The notes under the pieces: generated by a model
What the model saw: only the letters and a program-made list of their open reading frames with translations
What the model was told of the DNA's origin: nothing
Database searches by the model: none
Shown: positions 1 through 8,374 of the stretch, one piece after another
How positions within the stretch are numbered: position 1 is the stretch's first letter
How the letters are laid out: each line of letters opens with the position of its first letter
Source of the DNA: an uncultured Rhizobium sp.
Lineage (GTDB): Bacteria; Pseudomonadota; Alphaproteobacteria; Rhizobiales; Rhizobiaceae
DNA length: 64,000 nt
Direction: 5' to 3'
Assembly: GCA_945952045.1 (NCBI GenBank)
Contig: CAMFHE010000001.1
Coordinates: 433,872 to 497,871, forward strand
Made by a program: the position numbers and the translations under genes

Positions 1-1
1 G

Positions 2-328
2 CCCGAACACATGGCCAATCTGCGCGCCGACTGGGTGACGCCGATCGAAGGGTTGGAAAGCTGGGCGGCGCTCAACTATCACGGCGCGGAAATCGCCGCC
101 GGCGCACGCATCGGAACCAATGGCGCGCCGGTGACGATCAACGGGCAGCAGGGCCGCAAATACGATGCCTATGCCACGCTCGATCTCGGCGTGAAATACG
201 CCATCAACGATACGGTGGCGCTCGCCGGCGCGGTCTACAACGTCTTCGACAAGGAGGTCGAGCCGACCGATTTCAATACGGTCGGCGAAGGCCGCCGATT
301 TTGGGTCAGCCTGACCAAGACATTCTGA
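2..328 (+). CDS. TonB-dependent outer-membrane receptor, C-terminal fragment (5' end outside window)
   Basis: Only the last 108 or so codons are present; the frame is open to the left edge. The residues alternate in the way of outer-membrane beta strands, with the typical receptor segment YNVFDKEV and a terminal aromatic (LTKTF), the usual C-terminal signal of beta-barrel proteins. These proteins import ferric siderophores across the outer membrane using TonB energy. The siderophore-type ABC importer starting 55 bases downstream on the same strand supports an iron-uptake role. The ligand cannot be told from this fragment. Confidence 0.85.
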   Translation, partial: PEHMANLRADWVTPIEGLESWAALNYHGAEIAAGARIGTNGAPVTINGQQGRKYDAYATLDLGVKYAINDTVALAGAVYNVFDKEVEPTDFNTVGEGRRFWVSLTKTF

Positions 329-383
329 CAATCGATGTTGCCGGCCGGGCCGGACGGCCCGAAAGCCAAGGAGAATTCTCGCA

Positions 384-1307
384 ATGATTTTACATCACAC
401 CCGCGCCATCGCGGCGGCAGCCATTCTCGTCGGTTCGATGCTGACAGCCGGCCTTTCGCAGGCAGCGGATCTGGTCGTCAAACACAAGCAGGGCGAAACG
501 ACGTTGGCCGCGACGCCCAAGACCGTTCTCGTCTTCGATCTCGCATCGCTTGATACGCTTGCGGCGCTGAACATTCCGGTGGCCGGCGTTCCCGGCGGCG
601 TCAAGCCCGCCTATCTCAAGCAGTATGACGATGACAAATACGTCAAGGTCGGCACGCTGTTCGAGCCCGATTACGAGGCGGTCAACGCCGCCGAGCCCGA
701 TCTCATCATCGTTGCCGGTCGCTCGGCGGCAAAATATGCCGAGCTTGCCAAGATCGCCCCGACGATCGATCTCACCGTCGGGCCTGAGAATTTCGTCGAC
801 GAAACCAAGGACAATATCCGCACGCTGTCGCGCGTCTTCGACAAGGCGGCCGATGGCGACGCACTGGTATCGAAGCTGGAAAGCTCTATTGCCGACGTCA
901 GCGCGCTTGCCGCGACGAAGGGCAAGGGTCTTCTGGTGCTGACGACCGGCGGCAAAATGAGCGCCTTCGGCCCCGGTTCGCGCTTCGGCATGCTCTACAG
1001 CGTCTATGGCGTCAAACCGGCGGCGGAGACGAAGCATGTCGGCAATCACGGCCAGGCGATTTCCTTCGAATACATCCTCGAAAACGATCCCGACTGGCTA
1101 TTCGTCATCGACCGCGATGCGGCGATCGGCCGGGAGTCCCAGTCGGCGGCGGCCTATCTCGACAATGAGGTCGTGCGCAAGACCAAGGCCTGGCGGGACG
1201 GCCACGTCGTCTATCTCGATCCTTCCATCTGGTATCTCGTCGGCGGTGGCGCCAGCGCTATCCAGAAGACGGTCGACCAATTGAAGTCGGCGCTGTCAGC
1301 CACGTGA
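384..1307 (+). CDS. Siderophore ABC transporter, periplasmic substrate-binding protein (FatB/CeuA type)
   Basis: This 307-residue protein has an N-terminal signal peptide ending near SQAAD (about residue 27). The fold is that of class III (helical-backbone) metal-siderophore binding proteins: an early segment with TPKTVLVFDLASLDTL, the AAEPDLIIV motif near residue 105, and a C-terminal half ending in a helix. In this family it captures a ferric siderophore, often a catecholate, in the periplasm and passes it to FecCD-type permeases. It follows a TonB receptor and precedes two such permeases and an ATPase. The start has a GGAGAA ribosome site. The exact siderophore is unknown. Confidence 0.88.
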   Translation: MILHHTRAIAAAAILVGSMLTAGLSQAADLVVKHKQGETTLAATPKTVLVFDLASLDTLAALNIPVAGVPGGVKPAYLKQYDDDKYVKVGTLFEPDYEAVNAAEPDLIIVAGRSAAKYAELAKIAPTIDLTVGPENFVDETKDNIRTLSRVFDKAADGDALVSKLESSIADVSALAATKGKGLLVLTTGGKMSAFGPGSRFGMLYSVYGVKPAAETKHVGNHGQAISFEYILENDPDWLFVIDRDAAIGRESQSAAAYLDNEVVRKTKAWRDGHVVYLDPSIWYLVGGGASAIQKTVDQLKSALSAT

Positions 1308-1316
1308 TTGACCTCG

Positions 1317-1338
1317 GCGCAGCCCTAAACGGCTGCGC
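1317..1338 (+). terminator. Hairpin after siderophore-binding protein gene
   Basis: Inverted repeat GCGCAGCC-CTAAAC-GGCTGCGC starts 9 bases after the stop codon and is followed by a TCTTCTTCT tract. It resembles a leaky intrinsic terminator or mRNA 3' stabiliser. The permease start at 1354 lies just beyond it, so some read-through is expected. Confidence 0.6.
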
Positions 1339-1353
1339 TCTTCTTCTGTCGAT

Positions 1354-2310
1354 ATGCCATTGAAAATCGCACTCGCCTTCGTCCTCATCTGTCTTCTCGC
1401 CGTGGCAAGTCTCATGACCGGCGTCAGCCAGCTGTCGCTCTCGTCCCTGTGGGAGGGCGGCACGGCCGCGCTGGTGCTTGCCGAGGTGCGCCTTCCGCGT
1501 ACGCTGGCGCTGATGCTGGCCGGCGCCGGGCTTGCCGTGTCGGGCACGATCATGCAGATGCTGGCGCGTAACCGTTATGTCGAGCCGTCGACGGCCGGAA
1601 CGGTCGAGTCCGCCAAGCTCGGCATGCTCTTCGTACTGCTTCTTGCGCCGGACCTGCCGGTCTATGGGCGAATGCTGGTTGCCTCCGCCTTCGCCCTTGC
1701 CGGGACGGCGCTGTTTTTGCTGATCCTGAGCCGCATTCCGCTGCGCACCGCCCTGATGGTGCCACTGGTCGGCATTATGCTGGGCGGGGTCATCGATGCT
1801 GTCACCAGTTTCTTCGCCTATCGCTACGATCTCATGCAGTCTCTGGGCGCGTGGACGAGTGGCGATTTTTCAGCGGTCCTGCGTGGCCGTTACGAACTCC
1901 TGTGGGTAGCGCTTGCGTTGACGCTGGTCGCCTATCGGGCAGCGGATCGTTTCACCGTCAGCGGCATGGGGGAGGCCTTCGCCGCCAATCTCGGCCTCGA
2001 TTATCGAAAGATCGTCGCGCTCGGCCTCGTCATCGTGTCGCTGGTCACGGCCTGCGTCGTCGTCACGGTCGGCAATGTGCCGTTCGTCGGACTGATCGTG
2101 CCGAACATCCTGGCGCTCGCAATGGGCGACAATCTCAGGCGCTCGCTGCCGTGGACCGCGCTTCTCGGTGCAGGCCTGGTGTTGGCCTGCGATATTGTCG
2201 GACGGTTGCTGATCGCGCCATTCGAGATCCCCGTCGGCACCATCCTCGGCGTCGCCGGCAGCGTCTTCTTCCTCTATCTCGTCCTGCGGAGGAATGCCCG
2301 TGTCGCCTGA
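1354..2310 (+). CDS. Siderophore ABC transporter permease 1 (FecCD family)
   Basis: A 318-residue, very hydrophobic protein with the many transmembrane helices expected of FecCD/BtuC permeases. Family landmarks are the RLPRTLALMLAGAGLAVSG segment near residue 48, MQMLARN, and the C-terminal cytoplasmic coupling region around VGNVPFVGLIVPN, which docks onto the ATPase. It forms the inner-membrane channel for a ferric siderophore together with the next gene. It lacks a strong ribosome site and lies behind a hairpin. It overlaps the next permease by 17 bases, indicating one transcript. Confidence 0.9.
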   Translation: MPLKIALAFVLICLLAVASLMTGVSQLSLSSLWEGGTAALVLAEVRLPRTLALMLAGAGLAVSGTIMQMLARNRYVEPSTAGTVESAKLGMLFVLLLAPDLPVYGRMLVASAFALAGTALFLLILSRIPLRTALMVPLVGIMLGGVIDAVTSFFAYRYDLMQSLGAWTSGDFSAVLRGRYELLWVALALTLVAYRAADRFTVSGMGEAFAANLGLDYRKIVALGLVIVSLVTACVVVTVGNVPFVGLIVPNILALAMGDNLRRSLPWTALLGAGLVLACDIVGRLLIAPFEIPVGTILGVAGSVFFLYLVLRRNARVA

Positions 2311-3271
2311 TAGCCTGCGCCAGCGGCAGGCGGTCCGCATCCTCGTCATTTCCGGCCTGATCTGCCTTGTCGCCTGCATTCTGTTCCTGACCCTCGGCGC
2401 GAAGGGAAAATGGAGTTTCGTGCTGACGCTGCGCGGCAAGAAGCTCGCCGCCATGCTGCTCGTCGCCTATGCCATCGCCGTCTCGACGGTCCTGTTCCAG
2501 ACGATCACCAGCAATCGCATTCTCACGCCCTCGATCATGGGTTTCGATGCGCTGTTTACGCTGTTGCAGACCGGGCTGGTCATGGCGTTCGGCGCGGCGC
2601 GCCTGTCGGCGGCCGATCCGCGCCTGATGTTTGCAATCGAATGCGGCGTCATGGTGCTGTTTTCAGCACTGCTCTATCGCTGGCTGTTTTCGGGCGGGCT
2701 GCGCAGCCTGCATCTTCTCATCCTCGTCGGCATCATATTCGGCGTGCTGTTCCGCAGCCTCAGCCAGTTCATGCAACGTATCATCGATCCTAACGAATTC
2801 ATCGTGTTGCAGGACCGGCTGTTCGCCAGTTTCAATTCCGTGCCCGGCGACCTGCTCGGCCTTGCCGCCATGCTGCTTGCCGCTGCCAGCCTCGTGGCAT
2901 GGCGCATCGGCCATACGTTCGATGTGATGGCGCTTGGCCGCGAGACGGCGATAGGCCTCGGCGTCGATCACCGTCGGATAACGACCGTGCTGCTGATCGT
3001 CATCGCTGTCATGGTATCGGTGTCGACGGCGCTTGTCGGACCGGTCACCTTCTTCGGCCTGCTGGTCGCAAGCCTCGCCTATCGCATCGTTCCCGTCGAG
3101 CGGCATCGGTTCATCCTTCCGGCGGCGGCGCTTTTTGCGGCGATCGCGCTGGTCGCCGGCCAGACGATTCTCGAACGCCTGCTCGCCTTCGACACCGCAC
3201 TCGGCATCGTGATCGAATTCGTCGGCGGGCTTTTCTTCATTCTCATGCTGGTTCGGAGGGCGGCGCGATGA
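2294..3271 (+). CDS. Siderophore ABC transporter permease 2 (FecCD family)
   Basis: A 325-residue membrane protein, partner of the preceding permease. FecCD landmarks include the GKKLAAMLLVAYAIAVSTVLFQTI segment (split here: GKKLAAMLLVAY, then AIAVSTVLFQ) and the coupling loop VGPVTFFGLLVASLAYR near residue 255. A GTG codon six bases inside the chosen ATG would serve equally as start. It overlaps the previous gene by 17 bases and the ATPase gene by four (ATGA). Two different permeases plus one ATPase is the usual FatCD/CeuBC arrangement. Confidence 0.9.
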   Translation: MPVSPDSLRQRQAVRILVISGLICLVACILFLTLGAKGKWSFVLTLRGKKLAAMLLVAYAIAVSTVLFQTITSNRILTPSIMGFDALFTLLQTGLVMAFGAARLSAADPRLMFAIECGVMVLFSALLYRWLFSGGLRSLHLLILVGIIFGVLFRSLSQFMQRIIDPNEFIVLQDRLFASFNSVPGDLLGLAAMLLAAASLVAWRIGHTFDVMALGRETAIGLGVDHRRITTVLLIVIAVMVSVSTALVGPVTFFGLLVASLAYRIVPVERHRFILPAAALFAAIALVAGQTILERLLAFDTALGIVIEFVGGLFFILMLVRRAAR

Positions 3272-4032
3272 TCCGTGTCGACAGGTTGACGAAATCCTAT
3301 GGCGCCAGCGTCGTCGTCGATGGCGTGAGCCTCGATCTTCCCGGCGGTGGATTGACTTCAATCATAGGGCCGAACGGTGCGGGAAAATCCACGCTGCTCT
3401 CGATGATCAGCCGTCTCATCGGCATGGATGCCGGCAGCGTCAGCGTCGACGGCCTCGACGTGACGCGCACATCGGGCGACGTTCTCGCCAAACGGCTATC
3501 GATCCTGCGGCAGGATAATGCGATGACCACGCGCCTGACGGTACGCGATCTCGTCGCCTTCGGACGATACCCGCACAGCAAGGGCCGGCCGACGCATGCC
3601 GATGCCGGTCATATCGACCGGGCGCTCGGTTATCTCGACCTCATGCCGCTTGCCGATCGCTTTCTCGACGAACTTTCCGGCGGCCAGCGCCAGCGGGCCT
3701 TCGTTGCGATGGTCCTCTGCCAGGATACCGACTACATGCTGTTCGACGAGCCGCTCAACAATCTCGATATCCGCCACGCGGTCTCGATGATGCGGCTTTT
3801 GCGCCGCGCCGCCGACGAACTCGGCAAGACCGTCGTCATGGTCCTTCACGACATCAACTTCGCCGCCTGCTATTCAGACCGGATCGTCGCGATGAAGAAC
3901 GGCGCCATCGCCTTTCAGGGGACGCCGGCCGAGATCATTCGCGACGATGTACTCGAAGCGCTCTACGAAACGCCATTTCAGACCATGGAAAAGGACGGGC
4001 AGCGCATCGCTCTCTATTTTTCGGCAGGGTGA
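3268..4032 (+). CDS. Siderophore ABC transporter ATPase (FepC/CeuD type)
   Basis: A 254-residue ABC ATPase. Walker A is GPNGAGKST, the Q-loop lies near LRQDN, the signature is LSGGQRQRAF, Walker B is YMLFDEPLNNLD, and the switch histidine is in VLHDINFA. It powers the two FecCD permeases. The start is the ATG in the ATGA overlap with the permease stop; the frame is open far upstream, but that extension reads as a shadow of the permease. It is the last gene of the iron-uptake run; the next gene lies on the other strand. Confidence 0.92.
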   Translation: MIRVDRLTKSYGASVVVDGVSLDLPGGGLTSIIGPNGAGKSTLLSMISRLIGMDAGSVSVDGLDVTRTSGDVLAKRLSILRQDNAMTTRLTVRDLVAFGRYPHSKGRPTHADAGHIDRALGYLDLMPLADRFLDELSGGQRQRAFVAMVLCQDTDYMLFDEPLNNLDIRHAVSMMRLLRRAADELGKTVVMVLHDINFAACYSDRIVAMKNGAIAFQGTPAEIIRDDVLEALYETPFQTMEKDGQRIALYFSAG

Positions 4033-4062
4033 CGGGCCGGCGCGTTGCGGGGAGGGCAAGGC

Positions 4063-5259
4063 CTAGCTTTGGGTCCTGAACTTGCGCAGCATTCCGGCTA
4101 TCGCCGAAAATAGGACGATCAACGCGCCATAGCCCAGCGTCGTTTGCGTCAGCCCGAAAATACCGACGGCAAGGCCGGCGAGCAGCGTTGGCAAGCCGAA
4201 GGCGAGGTAGCTGAGTGTAAACAGCGCTGCGAAAAGCTCGCCGCGTTCCTCCGGTCGCACGACCGGCACGACGGAGCGCAAGACGCCGTAGAAGCAGGTT
4301 CCGAAGCCCGTTCCGGCAATGATCAGCGCGGCGAGATAGGCCGGCAGGGAGTGCCAAGCAATGGCGGCGAGCGTCAATGCGGTTCCGATAGCCAGTGCCG
4401 ATGTGCCGTAGAGTGTTACCCACCGCGAGGAATGGCCACGCGCGATATAGCAGGCGGCAGCACCTGCGCCGCAGAGCAGCACGATCACGATCGCTTGCGT
4501 GACATGGTCTTCCGCGCCGAACACATGGCGCACGATGGGTGCGCCGAGCGACAAATAGAGCCCGCCCGTCGCCCAGCCGGCAATGACGGCCGGGGCGCTG
4601 CGCCAGAAGGCGGCCGCGGCTGCGGTCGGCACGCCGATCCGCGGCCGAAGCGAAGCCCAGACGCCCTGGTGTCGCGGCGCGGTCTCGGGGATGAACCAGA
4701 TGACGGCGGCCAGAAACGCGTAAGCTGCGACCAGCGTGCCGAACACGTCGGCCTCGGCCCCCTCCGTCGTATCCATCAGGATGCCGGCGATGAGCGCGCC
4801 GATGGCCAAACCACCAAGCGGGATGACCGAATTCCAGATCGTCGCACTGCCCGGCCGGTCCTTCGGCTCCAGATCGACGACGGCGGCTGAGAGCGCAGAA
4901 AGCAGCAGCCCGGCAGCGACGCCTTGCAACATGCGGGCCGCGATCAGGCCGGAGACGTCATGCGCCTGCCAGAAGAGCAGCAGGCTGAGCGCCATCAATG
5001 AAAACCCGACCGAAATGACCGGCCGCCGGCCGATATGATCCGACAGCGAGCCGGTGATCAGCAGCGATGCCAGGAGCGCGACGGTGTAGACCGCGAAAAT
5101 GCTGGTCAGCGTCGCTGCCGAGAAACCGATTTCCTGTTGAAGCGCGGGATAGAAGGGCGAGGGCGCGCTGGCGCCGGCCATCATCACCGCCATGGCCGTA
5201 AGCGTGATCCGGAAGCCCGAACGACTGCGCAGCGGCAGGGGTAACATCACATCGGTCAC
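4063..5259 (-). CDS. MFS transporter, probable drug/metabolite exporter
   Basis: A roughly 398-residue 12-helix major facilitator protein. The MFS motif A between helices 2 and 3 is visible as GSLSDHIGRRP, and RMLQGVAAG belongs to the helix 4 motif. It probably exports a small toxic compound by proton antiport; the substrate cannot be predicted. The frame is open to 5307, but that upstream part covers the operator palindrome at 5274-5291, so the GTG at 5259 (or the ATG at 5247) is a better start. It is divergent from an ArsR-type regulator that most likely represses both genes. Confidence 0.8.
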   Translation of the reverse strand: MTDVMLPLPLRSRSGFRITLTAMAVMMAGASAPSPFYPALQQEIGFSAATLTSIFAVYTVALLASLLITGSLSDHIGRRPVISVGFSLMALSLLLFWQAHDVSGLIAARMLQGVAAGLLLSALSAAVVDLEPKDRPGSATIWNSVIPLGGLAIGALIAGILMDTTEGAEADVFGTLVAAYAFLAAVIWFIPETAPRHQGVWASLRPRIGVPTAAAAAFWRSAPAVIAGWATGGLYLSLGAPIVRHVFGAEDHVTQAIVIVLLCGAGAAACYIARGHSSRWVTLYGTSALAIGTALTLAAIAWHSLPAYLAALIIAGTGFGTCFYGVLRSVVPVVRPEERGELFAALFTLSYLAFGLPTLLAGLAVGIFGLTQTTLGYGALIVLFSAIAGMLRKFRTQS

Positions 5260-5273
5260 GAAGACACCTGTCG

Positions 5274-5291
5274 GTTCGAATAATTTCGAAC
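5274..5291. promoter_or_regulatory. Operator 1, perfect palindrome in MFS/ArsR intergenic region
   Basis: GTTCGAA-TAAT-TTCGAAC is a perfect 7-base inverted repeat with a 4-base spacer, just upstream of the MFS start. A second imperfect copy lies at 5318-5335. This is the form of a winged-helix dimer site, presumably for the adjacent ArsR-type protein. Confidence 0.7.
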
Positions 5292-5317
5292 AAATCCCTA
5301 CTATCAATTTGCCGAGG

Positions 5318-5335
5318 GTTCAACTAAATTCGAAC
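5318..5335. promoter_or_regulatory. Operator 2, imperfect copy abutting the ArsR start codon
   Basis: GTTCAAC-TAAA-TTCGAAC keeps one perfect half site (TTCGAAC) and one degenerate half site of the 5274 palindrome. It ends one base before the ArsR ATG (5337), a position suited to autorepression. No ribosome site can fit between it and the ATG. Confidence 0.6.
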
Positions 5336-5336
5336 C

Positions 5337-5663
5337 ATGGCGCTCGATATCACCGATTTACCCCATCCGGCCCGCAACGATCTGCGGCTGACCGACGTGC
5401 TCTTCGCGTTGAGCGATCCGGAGCGGCTGGCGATCGTGCGCCAGTTGGCCGGCGGCCCGTTGGATATGGCGCAATGCCATCTGTCAGACCCCACCATGCC
5501 AAAATCCACAAAGTCGCACCTGATGAAAGTGCTTCGCGAGGCCGGCGTCATTCGCAACGAACCCTTGGGCCGTGGTCGCCGCCTCAGCCTGCGCCACGAC
5601 GATCTCGAATCGCGGTTTCCGGGGTTGATCGGCTCCGTCCTTCACGCCGCCATCGGCAGCTAG
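5337..5663 (+). CDS. ArsR-family transcriptional regulator
   Basis: A 108-residue winged-helix protein. The ArsR pattern is clear: LSDPERLAIVRQL (helix before the HTH, about residues 25-37), recognition-helix region PKSTKSHLMKVLREAGVI (about 54-72), and the wing EPLGRGRRLSLR. No cysteine metal-site pair is evident, so it probably senses an organic ligand or redox state. It is divergent from the MFS exporter and flanked by two copies of a GTTCGAA palindrome. The start codon directly abuts operator 2, so translation may be leaderless or may begin differently. Confidence 0.85.
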   Translation: MALDITDLPHPARNDLRLTDVLFALSDPERLAIVRQLAGGPLDMAQCHLSDPTMPKSTKSHLMKVLREAGVIRNEPLGRGRRLSLRHDDLESRFPGLIGSVLHAAIGS

Positions 5664-5818
5664 AGAGACGATTCCGCTTCGGCTGAAAATGCTCCAGGGG
5701 GAGGCATTGATCGCTGCCGGCGGCTGAGGATCGCAGCGATCACCATGACGGTAAATGAGACGATGGCCCGCGTGGGGGCGCGCTGGGCCGCGGGTCCGAC
5801 ATAAATGCACATGCCGGC

Positions 5819-6967
5819 CTATTTCGCCTTTGGCGTCAGACGCAGCAGGCGGCCGGTTTTGCTGTCCTCGATGAGCCAGACGGCGCCGTCGGGTGCAACC
5901 GCGACATCGCGAATGCGCGCTCCCATGGCCCAGCGCTCGGCTTCGTCAGGATGACCGTCCTTGTCGAAGGCGATGCGCACGAGCGCGCGGACCGCGAGAC
6001 CGCCGATCAGCGCCGAGCCTTGCCATTGCTTGAACATTTGGCCCTCGTAAAAGGCGAGGCCGGCGGGTGCGATGACCGGCGTCCAGTAGACCGCCGGCGC
6101 GGCGAATTCCCGGCGGGTATCATGGCGGGGGATTGGCGCGCCGCTATATTCGTCGCCATTCGAAACCAGCGGCCAGCCGTAATTTTTGCCCTCTTGGATC
6201 AGGTTCAACTCGTCGCCGCCGCGTGGTCCCATTTCGTGCAGCCAGAGCCGGCCATCGGGCGCAAAGGCAAGCCCGTAGGGATTGCGGTGCCCGGTCGTCC
6301 ACGTCTCGGCTTCGACGCCACCTTTAGCCGCAAGTGGATTGTCCGTCGGCGCGCTGCCGTCGAGGTTAAGCCGCAGCAGTTTTCCGCGCGCCTGTTTTGG
6401 GTCCTGCGCGCTTGAAGGCCGCATGCGGTCGCCGACGGTCAGAAACAGATGCTTGCCTTCCGGGTCGAAAGCGATGATACCGCCCGGCTGGCCGCCGCCT
6501 CCACCCGGCGTCTGCCGCCAGATGACCTTGGAACCCGCAAACGTGGCGCGCCCGTTCGCCTCCTGAAGTTTCGCGCGGGAGAGAAACAGTCGATCGCCAC
6601 CGTCAGAGGGCGCGACATAGGTGAAATAGACGGTTCCACTCGTCGCAAAATCCGGCGCGATGGCGATGTCGAGCATGCCGTTCTGGCCGGAAGCTGCGAC
6701 CCCGGGGACATTGTCGAGCTCAACCTTCGTGCCGTCCTGACCGACCAGGAAAATATGCCCCGGTTTTTCGGTAACCAGCATCCGTCCATCCGGCAGAAGC
6801 GCAATGGCCCAGGGCGTATTGAATTCAGCGACGGTCTGCGTCGCAAAGGGCGGATTTGTGCTTGCCGGACGCTCGCCGGCATTGATACTTTGCCCTTCAG
6901 CCACGCCAAGAGGCAGGAATGCCGAAATCAATGCAGCCAGTAAAAGGCCTGTCTTGCGTCGAACCAT
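5819..6967 (-). CDS. PQQ-type soluble aldose sugar dehydrogenase (GSDH/YliI family)
   Basis: A 382-residue protein with an N-terminal signal peptide (hydrophobic LLLAALISAFLPLGVAEG), therefore periplasmic. The six-bladed propeller of the GSDH family shows the blade motifs AIALLPDGRMLVTEK, GHRNPYGLAF and EMGPRGGDELN, and NYGWP, which in this family lie around the PQQ and calcium site. It oxidises aldose sugars to lactones. It is alone between an ArsR gene and the galactofuranose importer, and reads away from the latter. Substrate preference in this family is broad and unresolved. Confidence 0.85.
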   Translation of the reverse strand: MVRRKTGLLLAALISAFLPLGVAEGQSINAGERPASTNPPFATQTVAEFNTPWAIALLPDGRMLVTEKPGHIFLVGQDGTKVELDNVPGVAASGQNGMLDIAIAPDFATSGTVYFTYVAPSDGGDRLFLSRAKLQEANGRATFAGSKVIWRQTPGGGGGQPGGIIAFDPEGKHLFLTVGDRMRPSSAQDPKQARGKLLRLNLDGSAPTDNPLAAKGGVEAETWTTGHRNPYGLAFAPDGRLWLHEMGPRGGDELNLIQEGKNYGWPLVSNGDEYSGAPIPRHDTRREFAAPAVYWTPVIAPAGLAFYEGQMFKQWQGSALIGGLAVRALVRIAFDKDGHPDEAERWAMGARIRDVAVAPDGAVWLIEDSKTGRLLRLTPKAK

Positions 6968-7123
6968 GATGCCTCCGGTTGGTTTGGGAACGGGTTTTTG
7001 CTGTTGAACATCATATAGGGGAGGGAGCTCCGTCGATCAGGGCGCGGCAGCTGTTTAAGGCCGCCTCACGCAAATCCCACGCAAAAGTGAAGGTCGAGCA
7101 AGTCCTTCGTCGTAAATGCTGCA

Positions 7124-7223
7124 CTGCAATATATATTGTACTATTATAAGCTTTACACGCGCAGCGACCGGCGCTATACAGAATGCAACGTCGTGGAGGC
7201 GACGTTTCTTTGGGAGGACTTCA
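7124..7223 (+). promoter_or_regulatory. AT-rich promoter/leader of the ytfQRT operon
   Basis: The stretch from about 7128 to 7155 is strikingly AT-rich (ATATATTGTACTATTATA) against a GC-rich background, and lies 70-95 bases before the ytfQ start. It probably holds the promoter and a regulator site. A strong ribosome site GGGAGGA at 7212-7218 fixes the ytfQ start. I could not define -35/-10 boxes with confidence. Confidence 0.4.
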
Positions 7224-8186
7224 ATGACAATTCTTCGCAGGCTTGCGCTCGGCGCGAGCATGATCGCCCTCGGCTGCTCTTCGGCACTCGCGGCGGATAT
7301 GACCATCGGCTTCTCGCAGATCGGCTCGGAATCGGGCTGGCGCGCGGCCGAAACCTCGGTCACCAAATCGGAAGCCGAAAAGCGCGGCATTACGCTTAAA
7401 TTCGCCGATGCGCAGCAGAAGCAGGAAAACCAGATCAAGGCGATCCGCGGCTTCATCGCGCAGGGCGTTAACGCCATCCTCGTGGCGCCGGTCGTCGCCA
7501 CCGGCTGGGAAGACGTGCTGACCGAGGCCAAGGAAGCCGAAATTCCGGTGATCCTGCTCGATCGCGGCATCGATGCCCCGCAGGATCTCTACCTGACATC
7601 GGTCGCGTCCGATCAGGTCAAGGAAGGCAAGGTTGCCGGTGAATGGTTGACCAAGACGGTCGGCGACAAGGCCTGCAAGGTGGTCGAGTTGCAGGGCACG
7701 GTTGGCTCGACGCCGGCCATCAACCGCAAGAAGGGCTTCGAAGAGGCCATCGCCGCGCACAAGAACGTGTCCATCATCCGCAGCCAGACCGGCGATTTCA
7801 CCCGCGCCAAGGGCAAGGAAGTCATGGAAGGTTTCCTGAAGGCCGAAAACGGCGGCAAGGACATCTGCGCCATGTATGCGCATAACGACGATATGGCCGT
7901 CGGCGGCATCCAGGCAATCAAGGATGCCGGCCTGAAGCCTGGCAAGGATATCCTCGTCGTCTCCATCGACGGCGTTCCGGATATCTTCGCGGCCATGGCG
8001 GCCGGCGAAGCCAACGCTACTGTCGAACTGACGCCCAACATGGCCGGTCCCGCGCTCGATGCGCTCGCCGCCTATGTCAAGGACAAGAAGCAGCCGGAAA
8101 AGTTCATCATCACCGAGTCCAAGCTCTATACGCCGGCTGACGATCCCAAGGGCGAATATGATCGCCGCAAGGGTCTCGGCTACTAA
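7224..8186 (+). CDS. ytfQ: Galactofuranose-type ABC transporter, periplasmic binding protein
   Basis: A 320-residue protein with a signal peptide cut near SALAAD (residue 23). The mature N-terminus MTIGFSQIGSESGWR is the YtfQ hallmark. Two-lobed ribose-binding-protein fold: QENQIKAIRGFIAQGVNAILVAP in lobe 1 (quoted as QENQIKAIRGF then NAILVAP) and the hinge segment DILVVSIDGVPD. E. coli YtfQ binds galactofuranose. The upstream in-frame codons from 7116 are rejected because a strong ribosome site sits just before 7224. First gene of a ytfQ-ytfR-ytfT-yjfF-gntR operon. Confidence 0.9.
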   Translation: MTILRRLALGASMIALGCSSALAADMTIGFSQIGSESGWRAAETSVTKSEAEKRGITLKFADAQQKQENQIKAIRGFIAQGVNAILVAPVVATGWEDVLTEAKEAEIPVILLDRGIDAPQDLYLTSVASDQVKEGKVAGEWLTKTVGDKACKVVELQGTVGSTPAINRKKGFEEAIAAHKNVSIIRSQTGDFTRAKGKEVMEGFLKAENGGKDICAMYAHNDDMAVGGIQAIKDAGLKPGKDILVVSIDGVPDIFAAMAAGEANATVELTPNMAGPALDALAAYVKDKKQPEKFIITESKLYTPADDPKGEYDRRKGLGY

Positions 8187-8240
8187 AGGGTTCTCCCGAG
8201 GAGGGGCTCCGTCGCATTGCCGGCGGGGTCTTTCCGGATC

Positions 8241-8274
8241 CGTTTCGCGCCGTTGCCATCTCGATGGCGAAACG
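8241..8274 (+). repeat. Nested hairpin between ytfQ and ytfR
   Basis: CGTTTCGC (8241-8248) pairs with GCGAAACG (8267-8274), and inside it GCCATC pairs with GATGGC (8255-8268). The two pairings share two bases, so they would be alternative or stacked forms. It lies in the 188-base gap after the binding-protein gene and may stabilise that mRNA or attenuate ytfR. Confidence 0.5.
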
Positions 8275-8374
8275 GGCAGGACAAGGCATTTTCGGACTGC
8301 ACGCGCAGGCCGGAGATGCTGTACTCTCGTAGCATCGGCATCGCGGTGGTGCCGCTTTGCGTTTGGACAAGCTC

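Noticed and set aside
2899..3267. N-terminal extension of the siderophore ATPase frame
   Set aside because: The extra codons overlap the permease in another frame and carry no ABC sequence; the ATGA junction at 3268 is the natural start.
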